From: Hirundichthys speculiger
Taxonomy: Eukaryota > Chordata > Actinopteri > Beloniformes > Exocoetidae
Assembly (NCBI GenBank): GCA_018398805.1
Contig: JAGFBZ010000906.1
Location: forward strand, 1,346,001 to 1,410,000
Length of the DNA stretch: 64,000 nucleotides
Reading direction: 5' to 3'
Positions 1 through 11,420 of this stretch are shown here, one piece after another. The number at the start of each line of letters is the position of its first letter. Positions within the stretch are counted from its first letter, which is position 1. Made by a program: the position numbers and the translations under genes. The notes beneath the pieces are model-generated. The model searched no databases. It had not been told where the DNA came from and was given only the letters and a program-made list of their open reading frames with translations.

Positions 1-1166
1 GCCAGTGCCCAGAGGTGAGAGGGATGAGAGTGGAGGTGAGCTTGAAATAATGCTTATGTCACGGCAGGTCAGCCCTCCATTATGGCTGTTTCAAAAACTA
101 TTAATCTTGCTTGTAGTCAGTGGCCTAGAAATAATTACTTCATCTAACCCATGTAATACAGCATGACCAACAGTCGAGCCTGGTCAATTTGAGGCTGGGG
201 AGGCAGAGTGGAGGTGGAGAGGGTTTGCGGCGAGAAAAAAGGGGGCAGAGCTGCAAATTACCGGGCCCCGTCTCCCCTGCAGCTGGGTGACTGATGTCCT
301 CCTCACTTCTGTTGTGCCCTTTTACGCTCGCAACACTGATTTAGATAGATACACGCATGCACGCTCTGAAAGGCAGCCCGCGCACGCACGTGACGCGCAT
401 TAATGCGTGATTAAACACGCACGCATGTTGAGGGAGGAACACACAAATTATATTATTTTAAACAAGAGTTCAAAGCCCCTTCAAAATGAGATCAAAAGGA
501 CTCGAGAGATGACGGTGAATTCAATTTGTCCTCATTAGCATGGAGAGCTAGCCTTAATAAAATTAGATCATCCGCTTCCTGCCACAAAACAACTGCATCT
601 GACTGTATTAAACCGATCAACAAGTTTTTCTCTCTTTTCAGGATTTTACCTCCTGCTACCGTCCAAAAGTCCTTTCAACGAATGAAGCAAAGTCCCGACC
701 AACATTAAGAAAAAAAACCTAGAAATTTAAAATTAAACTGACTAAAATGGGCGGATTATTTTTTCTCTTTTAGCCATATGTCATAATTAACTTCATGTGA
801 CGTGTGCCATTATACGTTTGACATCACACCCAAGGATTACATGAGCTTGCATATCTCACATCTCAACCCCGCGTTCCCGTTCAACGGAGGCTCCGCGAAG
901 CGCAGGTGCAATCACCTGTCTGAGCGGCGGAGGACTTAGGCGTCCCCCTTACATCACGGCAGATGTGAAAGCGGCGATGACAAGGGACTGGAGAAACCCA
1001 CACTGAGAGTAAACAGACGAGCTAGTGCAAACTCAGCCTCCATAAACGTCACAGGAAGTATGTATAGACTGGCATAAATAAATGCAGCCCTCCAGTGGCT
1101 GTCACAGCTGGCATTGCAGGTGCAAATTTAATTAGTCAAGGTGAAGTCTCCCTTGTTGTCTGAGAA

Positions 1167-1194
1167 GGGGGGTGGGGGGGTGGGGGGAAGGGGG
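1167..1194 (+). other. G-quadruplex-type G-run cluster
   Basis: Four runs of five to seven G separated by one or two bases (GGGGGG T GGGGGGG T GGGGGG AA GGGGG). This meets the usual G4 pattern with very short loops, which normally favours a stable parallel fold. No promoter or gene is recognised next to it, so a function is not implied. Confidence 0.7.
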
Positions 1195-3182
1195 TTCCTA
1201 GCAGTGCACGACTGTAAACATGCGCTATTTCCTAATCAGGTGTCACCGCAGCGTTTGATCAGCCCGCAAAAACTTGTCACGAATCCCCAGCAGAGAGTGG
1301 GCCGACGGGGAGAACAAAGGGAAAGAGCTGTCATGAAAGAGCGGGGTGGTGCCGGTGACGGCGATGGCGGTGGATGAAGAGAGTTTGCCCATTAGCAGTC
1401 TCTGTCGCCTGTCTCTCTCCCGCTCCCCTTAACGTTTCCCCGCCTCTAGTTCCCTTTCTTTCTCCGTGTAGCTACCGACGGCGCGCACCTTTCCTTTAGT
1501 ATCCCCGCCGCAGCTCGGCACCTGAAAATAAAAATCTCAACCGCATGCTGTCAAACAGACGCTTCAAAACCGCCAACAAAGCTTCCGGAAGAAAAACCCC
1601 AAAAGTAGTACGCTTGCATTTATTTAGCTTACAAAAAGAAACATACATGTAGCGTAAGTACAAGCTGTGCTTGTGTGGTGTTTGCACAGCTACAGTCCTG
1701 GATGTTTGGGTCCTCCAGAAAGGCAGACGAGGCTGCGCTCCTCCCGCCCATCGCCTCCAGGCTGCACCAAGGCAGCGCAGCGGCACACGCGCCATTAGAT
1801 ACTGTTTACCTTTCAGTTTGGATGATATTGAATACATTAGCCGATTGAACCTCATAAGAAACACGGGCGAATGACAAGGCCCGACGTCTCCGCGACTACC
1901 ATGGTAACTGAGATTACAGGCTAACAAAGAGCAGACGGGGGGGAGAAAAAAATATTTAAAACCCGAATAGTGATACATAAATTAATTAAAGGACAAAAAA
2001 CAAGTGGAGAATTAAAGTTGGAACATCTGTCAGCGACTTAGCTTCCCAACGTAATACCAGTGTTAGAACATTTATACCCTTGAAGTTAATGATCCCCTCT
2101 TTAATTGACAGTCAAGGAAAACCGGCTGCGGCGGCTGCATGCTGCCGAGACACCGATAAGGCTTCCCCTTCCCCCTCCCAAAAAAAAAAAAAAGGAAAAA
2201 AAGAAAACAGTTTAGAAAACCTTGGCACTAATCCCCATTGTCATCCCAGTGCAGCAAAAGGACTTACAAACACTGATAACTCCGCTGAAGCTGTCTATTT
2301 CTCAGGAGTTATGAGGACAGCCGAGCCGCCGCGCGCCTCAAATCAGTCACTCAGATTAGCCCAATCCCTGCGTGCTGTCAGTCAGCCGAGACACTAGCCT
2401 GTCACCGCATTTACATGAGTCCATCTCACATGTGACAATGCCCCCTATACGTGACAATGGGCCGCGAGGAAGGGGTCCGCTAGCTGGCAGATAGCGGGGC
2501 GTACGGTACGGCAGGCGGGCTGTTGTTGGATTAAGCTCCGTGTCTTCGCCGGCACTCCAACAACAAGTTTAAGGAGTCTTAATCATTTGCTTTTTTTTTC
2601 TTATACCCATGGTGGGAGTTGTATGTCAGCTTTAACACACACACCTGCAGTGACAAACACGCGTGTACAAGTTCACACATGCTAGGATGAACTTCAAGAA
2701 ACTTGAGTAACTCTGAAAACCAAAAGCTTACTTAGTTTATGTTTCCAGAGTTGCTTTCAATAAAGACTTTAATCCGCCTGCTTCTAACATGTAGAAGCTT
2801 CATGAATAAAGGAGATAAACATAACAACAGTTTGTGCTACGGTACAAACCGATAGGACTCCGTTTCTCTGAAAACAACTTAGATAAGGCCCAAACTTTGG
2901 ATAGTCGAGTTAGAAAAAGGAAAAAAAAGAAAAAAAAATGGGGGGGTTGGTTCCTGCAGTGCAGAAGTTTGCACGTATAAATGAATATGTGGTACATGGA
3001 GGCACCTGAGAGCTCACAGTATGCTGACTACTTTTTTATGCTTCTGTGGCTCAGTCCACTTCAAACAGTCCTGAAACAAATGACAGTGGATGCCCTCTAC
3101 ATAACAGGGCCAGGGCAAGCATGACACAGGGGTTGACAAGTGAACCCTCAAACTCCCTAACCCCTAGCCCTGCCATGGTGCA

Positions 3183-3205
3183 CGCACACACACACACACA
3201 CAGAC
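3183..3205. repeat. CA microsatellite
   Basis: An alternating CA dinucleotide run of about ten units, directly readable. Typical of fish intergenic DNA. Confidence 0.85.
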
Positions 3206-4235
3206 ACAAAGAGCCCTGAAAACAGCCCTGACATGACTGCTCTGCAGCCCTTCCTAACCCCTCCTTGTGTTTTTCCCTCTCTCCATCTCACTGGAGACAA
3301 CCCTCAATTCAGAACCGCTTTAGCCAGGCAAGTGGATGTGACCTGCTGCCCCCCAGACAGACTCATCTGAATAAACAGAGTAGGAAAAAAAAAAAAAACA
3401 GGCAGGAGAAAGAAAATCTGCCTACATTATGATAGGAAGAAAGACGATGGGAATCAGCCAAGGGGCTCCTTTCTTTATGCGCGTTTGATCAAGTGCTTGA
3501 CAGCACCGGTGGATGGAATTACGGACTGTTGAACAAGGAGCTGCCGTACGGGTGTACGGGTGTGTGGAGACGAGCGCCTGTGTCTGTTGGGTTCGGTCTG
3601 GAAGGCTGAATTTCCAAGGCCTGACAGTGTTCGGCCTGTGACGAGCCTGGCGCACCTCAGAACCTGCCTGCTATCTTTCCTGGTCCATCACTCAGGACGG
3701 GCGAGGGAAGCGCCGTGAGAAGAGGTCAGACGTGGAGGAAAAAACGGGAGGGAGGAGAGAGGAGGAGAGGATGAGGAGCCGGAGGAAGGAGGGGAGGGCC
3801 GGTCAGGGGTTAAGTGTAGAGAAGACAGCGATGAAAGGCAACTGTCATGCACCAGTGCTCACCCAGGAGCACCTGTCTCGAGAAGAACATACAAAGTGTG
3901 CCGGTCACGTCCTGACAACACCCCCCCACCACCCCCCCCACCACTTTTTTCTACACAAACACTCACGTACATTCTCAGGAAAGGGCTGATGCTCCACCAC
4001 TGGAAAGGCATCGCCTCTCTGACAGCATGCCAGTCAAGCTGTCGTTGGCTCTTTCGCATATGCAAAAAAAAGTTAGACTGATGAAGAAGAAGAAGAAAAA
4101 AAACTGCACACACACACATAAACACACAGGGGCTCAGAGAGGGAATCACTGAGACATGAACAGACCACCTGAAGTGAGCAGACACTTCTATAAGACTTGA
4201 TACACAGCAACCACTTATACAGAGAAGCTATAAGA

Positions 4236-4258
4236 ATGCAAATGCAAATTAGCATATG
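4236..4258. promoter_or_regulatory. Overlapping POU octamer cluster
   Basis: Two perfect ATGCAAAT octamers overlap by two bases (4236-4243 and 4242-4249) and are followed at once by TAGCATAT, an AT-rich homeodomain or POU-like half. Octamers are bound by POU-domain factors (Oct family). The density is above what a random 23-bp stretch should show, but binding is an inference. Confidence 0.4.
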
Positions 4259-5156
4259 TGAGGTTCTGCGCTCATTAACATAATAAAAAGACTGTGACAC
4301 CACTACGAACAAGCCTTTCCTATAAACTACCGACGTAATGAATTATGACACGATGCTATAAAAGAAGATTTTTGACGTGTTTGTTAGCGGGGGGGAGAGG
4401 GACGACAGACGAAGGCTAATAGCAGCACTAAACTGTCTTTGGCTGAAGGGGGCACTCCCGCTGCCAGGTATTTTAACACACTTTCACTGGCCACATTTAT
4501 GGAAAAGAACTTATGATGTACAAATTAACAGTTCCTATTTACACAGTCTCGTGAAGCCGATCTCCTGCAGCTCACGCGAATGGAGGGTTTTGGACTTTCC
4601 ATTGAAACCAGATGTTGCCAGTAGGTGCTTTTGCTTTATTAGAAAGGTGAGTCATTACAAAGGAAAACAATTTTCACAAATTAACAGCAAGAAGACAGCG
4701 CTCTCAGGTGCCTTGGCGTAGAGGAAAGAGTTTTACTAGCGTTTCTGGCGTGCTGCTAAAACTAGCATCAGCTATGGCAACCCGGATGCATCCTGGGTAG
4801 CTCCGATTAGTGCTGACATTTAAACTGAACAAGTCTTTTGGTCATTGGTAATGTTTTCAGTATCTGTGACTATTAGGGGTGTGCCAAAAAATCAATTTGC
4901 ATAAGAATCGAGATTCTCATTTGCTACGATTCAGAATCGATATAAAATGCCTCAAAATCGATTTTGAAAAATAATAAAAAATAAAATAAAAATCTGCTGG
5001 CTGTCCGCGTCCATTTTGTAACTACGCGGGACGTCCTGACGTCACCACGCAGCCGGCTTTGGAACGCACGCACGTGCAGCACCAAAACAAAGATGGAAGA
5101 AAAGGACATCCAACCGGCTAAAAGTTAAAATTTGATGTCATTTCAGTTTTTACCGA

Positions 5157-5300
5157 ATGTCCAGAAACACCGAGCTGGACAAGACGCACAGAGTGTGCAA
5201 GCATTGCAAAACTAAGATCAAGCACTTGGGCAACACAACAAATGCGCGGGCTACTATTACGAGGGATCACCTGGAGATCTTAAGGGCCGTGTATACTCTC
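5157..5300 (+). pseudogene. Decayed BED zinc-finger remnant of hAT transposase
   Basis: The frame starting at 5157 contains VCKHCKTKIKHLGNTTN followed by a basic stretch and RDHLE. This resembles the BED finger (Cys-x2-Cys, then two His) found at the N terminus of ZBED and hAT transposases. The first His of the usual pair appears lost, and similarity ends near 5280, after which the frame runs on without a recognisable domain. A short in-frame start at 5093 ends at a stop after 11 codons, so any original N terminus is broken. It is a fossil fragment, not a gene. Confidence 0.6.
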
Positions 5301-5415
5301 GCGGCAATGTGTCGCCGTCAGCTTGTCACAGAGATGCCGCCGTCACTTTTGATTTATACTAGCGTGGTAAGCGCTATGTTATTCTACGCCACAACACAAG
5401 AGGGACAATCACGAA

Positions 5416-5619
5416 CTAGCTAAACTTACTAAACTTATCTCTTGCGTTTTTCCACTTCCTCACCGTCTCGGCCGTATCTAGACCCACATTCATCGCTATC
5501 TCCCTCCATGAATCACTAGAATATGTGCTGTCTTTGTGGTGTGGAGAACCAGAATCGTACTTATGTGGGTAGGTGACGCAGACGACCTGACGTTCGAGTA
5601 TAAATCTGTCTTCAGACAC
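5416..5619 (-). pseudogene. MADF-domain fragment, antisense inside the hAT element
   Basis: The 67-residue frame reads as most of a MADF (Myb/SANT-like) DNA-binding domain: YPHKYDSGSPHHKD, then SSDSWREIAMNVGL and VRKWKNARDKF. These carry the conserved Tyr-Asp, Trp and second Trp plus Arg positions of the family. MADF proteins are encoded by PIF/Harbinger transposons and by host transcription factors. It lies opposite to the BED remnant and has no obvious complete gene around it. Either a different transposon inserted and decayed inside the hAT element, or the element captured a gene piece. No Harbinger ends were found around it. Confidence 0.6.
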
Positions 5620-6142
5620 GGAGCAGAGTCAGCCGCCAGCTGCAGACCAGCACACGCTGCAGTGCTCCACGAAGCTCTCTGCCAGCTCCGAGCGGGCGAA
5701 ATAAAATAAAAAATAGTGAGCGATACTTAGAGTAGCAGTTAAGGACCACAAACTGTTTTTGGTAAATGCACTTTCCTCAGAATTTAAAAGGCAGCATGTT
5801 TAACTGCACTATTTTTTTCAATAAATATGCACTTTGTTTTTGTTACTGAAGCAGTATGTGATATTGCTTTAATGTAACAGTTGCAACAATTCCATCTAAG
5901 TATGGATAAATGTTTAAAACTTAATAAATGTGAAAAAGACACTTTAATGTCTCCATTTGTCATTCTGTCTTGCAAATCAGATGGTAGTAGATCATGATCA
6001 GAAATCATTATGAATAAAACTGTCTTTGAATCGAAAATCGATTTTGAATTGAAAATCGATTTTGAATCGAATCGTGGCCCCAAAAATCTGAATGGAATTG
6101 AATCGTAAGATACAGTAAAAGATTCACACCCCTAGTGAGTAT

Positions 6143-7139
6143 ATTATCTCTTACCATCTGCACCAACAGCCTCAAAACACACATGTCTCAACAGTCTGCA
6201 TGCACTCGCAGCCCAGTTCATTCAAAATACACTCGTCAACCTGCACAAAACCTAACAAAGGGATGCACCGACACACCCACAATGCAACAGCAACACCAAA
6301 GAAACAGAAATAAAAACTAGCGTGTCATTTGGATCTTAGCCTCGAGTGGCTAATGAACCCCCAGGAGGCTCCAGCCTCTGCGCGTGAGGTGAGCGGGTCA
6401 TCCCCATGTTTATTCAGCACCGGTCCAACGAGCCGCCACCATCTATTGATCCAACTGATTATTCTATGTCTCTCTTGTGACGGGACACGCGCGTGACAGA
6501 TGATCTCGACTGGGGGGGCGGCTCATCCTCGACGCGGCATCATTGAACCTGAAGCCCGATCGAGTCGGTCAGTTCGCACGAACCACGTTACGCCCTTGTT
6601 TGCGAACACTCTGACATCTGTGGCTAATGTAGGGGTTGTCAGACACAGAAACCTGTCAGGGACCGTTTGGAGCAATCCGAGTGACTGCTTCCATAAGGGA
6701 AGATAATCTGTCTTATAAATGTTTAAAATTCAATGGCGAGCGAAGTATTGGTGTAGGTGCTCTGCTGGAGAAATCAAAATAAGCATAAGCCTACATTGTG
6801 AATAAAACATGATCATATCTCTGATTTTAAATAGGGTAGTGACCAACACGTCGTAAGCACTCAGGCACTCAAAACAGATCGATGTCACAAAAAAATAAAT
6901 AAATAAATAAGTGTAAGAAGGGCAAACAAGGTAACACTGATCACGAGGAACTAAAGTTTAGACTCTTTCCATCACTAATGCATCAACTTGATCCATTACC
7001 ATAATCATTGCAATGCAGACGGGCTCCAGTTTTCTCAGAGTCCAAGTCAACCAGGTAGATATGGTGGTTGAGTATTCAACCAGTCGGTTCTGTCAGAGGC
7101 AGAATGACAAGGACACGAATGTGAGCGAGAGAAAAAGAT
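6143..7139. other. Non-coding, nothing recognised
   Basis: No gene, no clear transposon ends and no long repeats. An AAAT run lies near 6892-6910. GC content rises around 6490-6560, but no promoter-like motif set was seen. Confidence 0.6.
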
Positions 7140-7725
7140 GCAGCTGTTCTGTCACTTCTAATCAAATCAAATCAAACCAAACTTTGTTTATAGAGAGCTT
7201 TTCATGCCCTTAAGGCAACACAAAGTGCTTTACATTAAAAAAAATAAAATAAATGATAAAAACAATGCACATTAAAACAAAATAAAAGCCATCACACACA
7301 CCCAAGATGCTAGATAGCAATTAAAAACACAAACCTACAATCAAAGCCATCCTCCCCCCCATGAACCACAAACATAACAAAACTCCCTTTTCTGTCTCTT
7401 AAAAAAAAGCTTCCATTTAAATAAATAAATAAATATCAAAATATCAAAACATCTGGCCTTGGCACTGCTGTGAAGAAACAATAATTCGGGGATCTATTCA
7501 CCCCAGGAGCTAGCCCACTCACATCCAGAGAGGCCATCACCACGGCAACCACCAGGGCAGGCCAGGGTCCAGACCACAGTTGTTGGACTGCAGTACAGGA
7601 CCCCAGCCACCCAGACAAGGGTGATCAGGCTACGTTCAAAACAATGATCCAGCTCCCAGACCACCACAAATATGAATCCGTTTCCATTGGTAACTAGGTA
7701 GATCATCTCATTTATATTAAGTTAC
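7140..7725. repeat. Dispersed teleost repeat, AATCA-headed
   Basis: The segment opens with tandem AATCA pentamers, followed by a TTTGTTTATAGAGAGCTTTTCATG block and CAACACAAAGTGCTTTACAT. This closely resembles an interspersed repeat widespread in fish genomes. A-rich spacers with AAAT runs follow, then a C-rich half (7450-7700). The right edge is uncertain. I cannot assign the superfamily from sequence alone. Confidence 0.5.
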
Positions 7726-8989
7726 TGTCAGACGTCTGACAAGCATTACTACAGTCTTGATCAAGCATTACAGAAAAATGATTTTTGGACTGCTGCAGAT
7801 GAAGAATGAGCCATGATGAAAGAATTACAGCGATATCTTTCACCTTAGCCCCGAATCATTGAGGCCTATTATACCACCGTGAACCACAGTCGTTCTCACT
7901 GTACAACATAGAACAGCGCCACAAAGCCTGTGACTTGATTTACGGACTAAAATGTAACATAAATTGACATACTAATTCATGCAACTTGGCACGAATCCAA
8001 AGCACAAAAAAAAATTAAAAATGCATTTAATTTTCGTCAGACAAAAAAAGCTCCTACTGATATAGCTCCTTTTCTTGTTTTGTTTACTGTTTACCATCAC
8101 CACATGGTTCATCCCTTGAAGCCACGATTTAGGAGGTCTCATCATCGTGATCTTGATACTCTGACACCCACACAGCGACTCAGGTCGTTACAGAGCACAC
8201 AGATTTTGTCATGAATCCGTGATGGAGGCAACTTCCTGAATGATTCTACTGCTAAGTGGTTTCCTTCAACCAGCACTGGTAGGCTACTTAAACAATGGAA
8301 GTTATTTGTAAAAGGTAAGACACGTTTCCTTGGAAAGAAATTTTTTAAAAAAGCTACAAAGAGTTTGTGGGCCAACAAACTTTCAGTTAAGGAAATTAAT
8401 GTGTTAGAACTTGAAATATATATATTTTTTTTCTAATCAACATCATATCAAATAATTTAAGCTTCACCTCTTGAATGTTTCACTGGACAGAAGACTTGAC
8501 ATTAAATAACAATATTAAATGTGCTGCGGTCCAGTTGTGCAGCAGTTTAGCTCACAGGAAGTGTTTCAAAAGCAGAGGGCTCTCCAGCGTTGCTTCGTCG
8601 GCTGGATTCATCAAACTTAGGACTTTACCTGAAGGTTTCAACGTCACATAAGGATTACGTGGTAGTCTGCACCTTTACTCTTCCTCATGTTGTGGTCCGG
8701 GGGCGGGGTTTATACTAATTAATCTGTGGAATTCACTCATGTGCACACGTTCTTACGATCAAATCGGAGTTTTACGCACCGTTCATGTGACTACAGAGTA
8801 CATTTCTAGTCAAGAGGTGACATGTGTGCAAATCAAGTCTCAGATTTACGAGGTTTGCATGAATGGCATCCATTAGTCTTAACGGCCTACCACAATAGAT
8901 GCAAGTCATAAGAGAAACTGTGCAAACTGTTTATGGTATAGGAACCTTAAATGTACAACAGACAAATAATGTGTGTGTGTGTAAAGTAT
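7726..8989. other. Non-coding, nothing recognised
   Basis: Only short frames and AT-rich runs, including a TATATATAT stretch near 8418. A short GT run precedes the next repeat near 8970. Confidence 0.55.
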
Positions 8990-9140
8990 GTAAATAAATG
9001 ATAAAAGCAGAATGCAATATTTACAAATCTCATAAAGCCATATTTTATTACCAATAGAACAGAAAGAATGTATCAGATGTTAAGATGAGTCATTTTACCA
9101 TTTCAGATAAAATATCAGCTCATTTTGACTTTGATGGCAA
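8990..9140 (+). repeat. MITE-like dispersed repeat, copy 1
   Basis: Contains TTACAAATCTCATAAA and, further on, CATTTTACCATTTCA and TTTTGACTTTGATGGCA. The same blocks occur in the same order in reverse complement at 42703-42900, so the two segments are copies of one dispersed family. The family is common in fish as I recall it and is probably a non-autonomous DNA transposon. This copy lacks an evident second inverted arm. Confidence 0.65.
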
Positions 9141-10429
9141 CAAAATATACTCTATAATGCTGCATAAATACATCTTATACACTGTGTATATGGTAATAAA
9201 TTCTTCCATTGGTGTCAAATAAAAAAAATTAAACCATTGTGCCCCCCATGAGCAGCAGCTCAAGACAGAATTATCACTTATCACTGTCAGTAACAGTTAA
9301 GTTTAATTTTCTAATTTGGCTCTTCCTCCTTTAAAAGTCCTCATTCATAAGAAAAAGTTACATGTTAAATCTAAGGCCTACCCCACCTCCCATGTGACGC
9401 CATAATTTACTTGAACATAGTTTACTAGATTATTGATGTAAAAATAAAATAATAACCTTCTGGAACGGCATCATTGTATCTTTCGCTGCGTTTGTTTGAG
9501 GCTAACGAGTCACGACGCACCAACCGCATCTTTACCGTGTGTGTGTGAGTGATTCGATTTTGAGAAAGATTCGATAAGGCAAACCGATGTGTAAACATGC
9601 CACTCCAAATATATGAGCAAAGATCAAACAGGCAAGACAAGGTAAAGACATGTAGATGAAAAGCTCAGCAGCAGACAAATCAGCCCCCTCCAACGCTCAC
9701 ACAGCCGATCAATGAAAAGACCCGGGGCCTTAGGCCAGCACTATATTACACACCAAAACTTCATATTCATTCATTGATTTTACTTTTCATAATAGTATAT
9801 CATTGAGCTCCAATGGGAGCAAAAATGGAGGCCAGGGCCGAGGTCAACTCTCACATGGATGCCTGGATAGATGTTTGCACAATATTGATGACACACGTAG
9901 AAAGAAATTACTAAATATCTGGATCGATAGCTCGTTTGCCTCGCCGCGATGGGTTGTTCCTGCTGGAAATATATAAACACTTCTTTATGGATACCGAAGC
10001 AGCACTAACTAACGGCGCTAAACACAGCCCTTAAGGTAAACTCTTTGATTAGCCGGGGCCAGAGGTGACGGGAGGAGTCTGCTGATGCCGGGATGCCACG
10101 CTTCCGGTGGCCTGGGGGACGCTGAAGCTCACAGGGGCCTAGTAAAGAGGCGAAGGATATGGCGAGTCACAAGCCCTGGGCAGAGAGCCTTGACCCGGCT
10201 ATTCATCTGTGCTAATGATGGGCTCAGGGCACACCCGCTCCCAGCCACATCCAAACCACGCATACTGTGCGTGTGAATAATTTAGAAAACATTTTCATGT
10301 TAAAAAACAGAACCAGAAAAGGCCAGACTGTATCACGATACGGTCAGGTGAATATGTGTAGCACATGGTAATCAAATCAGGCCGAGTGCTTATCACATCC
10401 TGCTGCCGCTGATAGCATAAAAAAAAAAA
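9141..10429. other. Non-coding, nothing recognised
   Basis: No coding similarity and no repeat ends seen. Several AT-rich motif clusters occur around 9770-9960. A poly-A run lies just before the next region, near 10420. Confidence 0.5.
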
Positions 10430-11420
10430 AAAAAAAAAGCTCTCATTTACAGCGCAGCACAATTACCGAGAACAACAGCTAAGCTCACAGCTTTCCCCCT
10501 GCTTCACAGTGGCCGATGGAGCCATAAAGAGGGAGGAACCACATCATTGCATGCTCCTTAATTAGATGAAAGCTGTTAGCTTCATTTGCCTCCTTTTTTT
10601 TTTTTTTTTTCACACAATGAACTAGGCAGCCCACTGCTGAAGACCTCCCAGACGCTATCCCTGCTTGGCCCTAAATCATGATTGGGTGGGCAGCTAAGAG
10701 GGTCCCTGCTGGACGAGCAGCAGCCGCCCGGTGGCTGGGCCAGCACAGGGCATGCGGAAGATCGACACCTCGCCGGTGATAAGTAATTCTGTAGAGGATT
10801 AGCGGCATGATAGCCTGATCAATACTATGTACTCAGGCCATTAGGAATGCAGCGAGGAAATGACCCCCTCTGGTAATAAAGCAGGGCATCTGGGTTCTCC
10901 TTCATTTGCCAGCTCCATTAGTGTAATGGTATCATTATCTGCCACAGCCGTATTTTTCTAAGCCGCGGCTTTTCCACAGCTCAACCGGTGGGGGTCTGAT
11001 GAAGCTCTGAGAGCCCCCATGCCGAGCGTTCCCCCTTACCGCCATTCTGCAATGGAGCCTAGGTGTAAATCTAGCTCTGCTGGAACTTATGTGCTACCAT
11101 GCCTTAGGTATACATAGCCATGTTTTATGTCGGCATCGAACACTATTTCTCCATTATCGACTCATTAATAGGGCGAGCAGCATGTAGCTTAGGTTTAGAG
11201 GGAGAAAAAGATGGCCGGCGGAGCGCAAAGCTGCTGAATGTGCTGAAACCGACACCCCCCCTCTTGCTAAAACACCAGGCTTGACATGACAGGACATCAG
11301 CATTAGTTGCCATAAATCGTTTCCTTTACACTAATTCACCAGCTAACACTTGTGGGGGGAGAATTGATTAACCATGTCTGGATGTGTGACTACATAATCA
11401 GCTTTTACCTCACCAGTTGT
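10430..11420. promoter_or_regulatory. Candidate regulatory block, homeodomain-motif rich
   Basis: This kilobase is low in simple repeats apart from a T-run near 10592. It is rich in TAAT-core motifs (TTAATTAGATG near 10559, AAGTAATTC near 10782, CTAATTCACC near 11331). Balanced, non-repetitive sequence with these motifs is what developmental enhancers in gene deserts look like. This is pattern judgement only; cross-species alignment would decide. Confidence 0.3.

Larger units (their letters stand above)
1..4865. other. Non-coding region, no recognisable gene
   Basis: All open frames here are short, overlap each other on both strands and resemble no protein family I know. The DNA holds short A-runs, a CA microsatellite near 3183-3205 and a purine-rich stretch near 3730-3810. 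AT-rich homeodomain-type motifs (TAATTA and variants) recur, for example near 1128 and 1980. It may contain regulatory elements, but conservation cannot be judged from one sequence. Confidence 0.6.
4874..6134. mobile_element. hAT DNA transposon, non-autonomous, 1261 bp
   Basis: Ends are inverted repeats, TAGGGGTGTG at 4874 and CACACCCCTA ending at 6134. They are flanked by 8-bp duplications, GTGACTAT (4866-4873) and GTGAGTAT (6135-6142), which match at 7 of 8 bases. Eight-base duplications and TA-GGG style ends are hallmarks of the hAT superfamily. Both subterminal regions carry repeated AATCGATTTTGAA-type motifs, the usual transposase-binding repeats of such elements. Inside are a decayed BED zinc finger on the plus strand and a MADF-like frame on the minus strand. 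No catalytic hAT domain remains, so it could move only with help from another copy. Confidence 0.85.

Noticed and set aside
5276..5700. Nested Harbinger element around the MADF frame
   Set aside because: GGCCGTGTATAC at about 5286 could be an end, but no reverse-complement partner or 3-bp duplication was found.
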